NCBI GenBank assembly: GCA_019828595.1 | Contig: JAHQRK010000007.1 | Span: 2,356,001 to 2,420,000 of the forward strand | Source of the DNA: Aphanomyces cochlioides | Lineage: Eukaryota > Oomycota > Saprolegniomycetes > Saprolegniales > Verrucalvaceae | Direction: 5' to 3' | DNA: 64,000 nt | Part shown: positions 62,292-64,000 of the stretch, piece after piece | Numbering within the stretch: position 1 is the stretch's first letter | Layout: each line of letters opens with the position of its first letter | The notes under the pieces: model-generated | What the model saw: only the letters and a program-made list of their open reading frames with translations | Told to the model about the DNA's origin: nothing | Databases searched by the model: none | Position numbers and translations under genes: made by a program

Positions 62292-64000
62292 TTACGCCGC
62301 CAAGGGTTTTTTGGCCGCTTGCTTGTCCAAGATGTTGCCGACGAGACCTGGACGGACGAAGCCAGGCTTGGCGTTAATTTCTTGACCCAAAGCTTGGAAG
62401 GCATCGACTTGAATGATGATTTCACGCGCGGCTTCCACTTCATCAATCAGAGCTTGTTCTTCAGGCGTAGCCAAACGCTTTTCCTTGCGGAGTTTCGACA
62501 AAATCGCATCGGCTTTAATGGCCTTAGGGAGGGTCTTGTGGATGAGGGCAACTCGGTCGTCTGGCTTGTCAGAGATAAACATGTTGGTGGCAAACAAGTC
62601 ACGCACACCGCTGTCAGTACTCACGAGTTCAGCGACAGCAGCGATTTGGGAATCGGTAGGCAACTTGTAATTGCGTCCGAGAGGGAAAGACAAAGAAGTC
62701 ATGAGTGGACCGATGCCAGGCACAGGGAAGTTGGCGCCAATGCCGTAGATGGCTTCTTGCGCATCGTAACAGATCTTGGTCATTGAGTAGTCAAAGATTG
62801 TGTCAATGCCTTGGACGTGTTGGTTTTGCTTGTAGAACCACATGCATGCATAGCCCAAGTAAATGTTCGAGAAAACGTCGGCAAAGCGGCCAGAAATCAT
62901 TTCCTTTTGCTTCAATTTACCACCCAAAACCAATGCCAAGTCAGACGTGATGGCAAAGCTTGCCGCCAAACGGCTCATTTGCGATTCGTAATGGCTCAAC
63001 AAGTTTGACTTTGAGCGAGAGCGTCCGATAGCGCGACCAAACGAATTGAAAGCGTTCGTGACACCATGGGCAACCAGCGCGTTCACGTGCGTCTTGAACG
63101 AGGCCAAGTCATCACCATGTTGGAGCGATTGGATCAAAGGATACAAGTGCGGATGCGCGCGTGTCAAACCTTGGCCATAAATAATCAATGAACGGGTCAA
63201 AGTATTGGCGCCTTCGACGGTGATGGCAATTGGGAGACTAACGTACATGTTGGCCATGAAGTTGTTGGGGCCGCGACAAATACCAGCGCCACCCAAGACA
63301 TCCATGGCTTGAATGACAGCATCGCGACCACGTTCAGTAATTTGTTGCTTGCAAACACCGCTAATGACAGCAGGTTGTTCATGTTGATTGATCATGCCGT
63401 TCACCAAATTGGCTGCGGACATGACGGTAAAAGTTTGGCCACCAATCTTGGCCAAATGTTCTTGGACACCTTCCATTGTAGCCACAGGCACTTTGAATTG
63501 TTTGCGGATGCGAGCGTAAGCACCACCAGCGACGGCAGCTACTTTAGCAGCAGCAACACCTCCAGCCGGGAGCGAAATCGCACGACCTTCAGCCAAACAA
63601 TCCATGAGCATGTTCCAGCCGTAGCCGATACGAGTTTGGCCACCGATAACCTTTTCAACAGGGATAAAGACGTCAGTACCAGTAACTGGACCGTTCTACA
63701 AGCATAAGTATTAGTACATCACTCTGTACAAGAGGGAATACCATGAATGGGATCGAGAGCGTATCATGACGGCGACCCATTTCAAGGCCAGGGTGGTTGC
63801 GTTCCAATAAGGCGACTGTAATGCCTTCGTGGCCTACACCCTTGAGCAAGTTATCAGGATCCTTCACGTCAATAGCCAAGCCGACACACGTAGCCACAGG
63901 AGCCAAAGTAATGTCTACAGAGAATGATCAGTATTCGGAGCTCAATGAGAGACAGTACATCGCTTTGAAAATGTTGCGCGGATACCCAAGACACCGTTTT
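62292..64000 (-). CDS. FadE-type acyl-CoA dehydrogenase (3' end, 5' partial)
   Basis: Exons visible: 62292-63695, 63742-63914 and from 63986 past the window edge. Introns are 46 nt (with TACTAAT branch-like site) and 71 nt. The protein reads NG..ITLAPVATCVGLAIDVKDPDN, then GRRHDTLSIPFM, GPVTGTDVFIPVEKVIGG, EGRAISLPAGGVAAAK, GAYARIRKQFKVPVATMEGV, TVEGANTLTRSLIIYGQGL, and the long C-terminal helical domain of FadE (DUF1974). It catalyses the first step of fatty-acid beta-oxidation, acyl-CoA to enoyl-CoA with FAD. FadE-like enzymes are about 800 residues; just over 530 are seen here. The catalytic region upstream is outside the window. Likely mitochondrial or peroxisomal, but no targeting sequence is visible. 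Confidence 0.88.

Overview
The window is eukaryotic nuclear DNA, most likely from an oomycete and probably a saprolegnialean such as Aphanomyces or a relative (inference). Supporting signs are very short GT-AG introns (mostly 40-51 nt), gene starts preceded by the oomycete initiator plus flanking-promoter element (resembling GCTCATTYYNCAWTTT) about 20 nt before the ATG, a Crinkler-type effector with LYLAR in place of LFLAK, secreted proteins with tandem PAN/Apple modules on threonine-rich stalks, and chromodomain Ty3/gypsy elements. Gene ends lie as little as 28 bp apart.

Layout: 1-7.5 kb holds the 3' part of an ABCC/MRP transporter, two paralogous proteins sharing an N-terminal domain but carrying different C-terminal modules, and a RING-H2 ubiquitin ligase. 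A 6.3-kb gypsy element with 321-bp LTRs (8039-14332) follows, ending 62 bp before an NADPH-dependent FMN reductase gene. From 15 to 36.7 kb lies a cluster of PAN/Apple - Thr-rich stalk - PAN - LmbE/PIG-L-like deacetylase genes. Copy A is a pseudogene split by a second gypsy element (15568-20994, 214-bp LTRs, TSD TCAAC). Copies B, C and D are open. A shorter, intron-bearing branch of the family recurs near the right end as a pseudogene (E, about 57-59.3 kb) facing an intact gene (F, 59.8-62.1 kb).

From 36.76 to 41.78 kb is a 5.0-kb foldback structure with 1210-bp inverted arms. The arms carry the 3' end of a ferric-reductase/NADPH-oxidase-like gene, and the loop holds a decayed Mutator-like transposase. 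Several MITEs follow: two with TA and two with TWA target sites. 45-54.5 kb holds SYS1 (four exons), an F-box/kinase-like/LRR protein (three exons), a Crinkler with a restriction-endonuclease-like C-terminus, and a probable ELL-type elongation factor (six exons). The right edge contains the 3' part of a FadE-type acyl-CoA dehydrogenase.

There is no operon logic. The themes are an expanding and decaying family of secreted deacetylase-like proteins, homogenised by recent sequence exchange between copies and attacked by transposons, next to an effector gene and housekeeping genes. All intron and frameshift calls were made by eye from reading frame and splice signals. Single-base indels in homopolymers (T6 at 16462, G-run near 57530) could be assembly errors.
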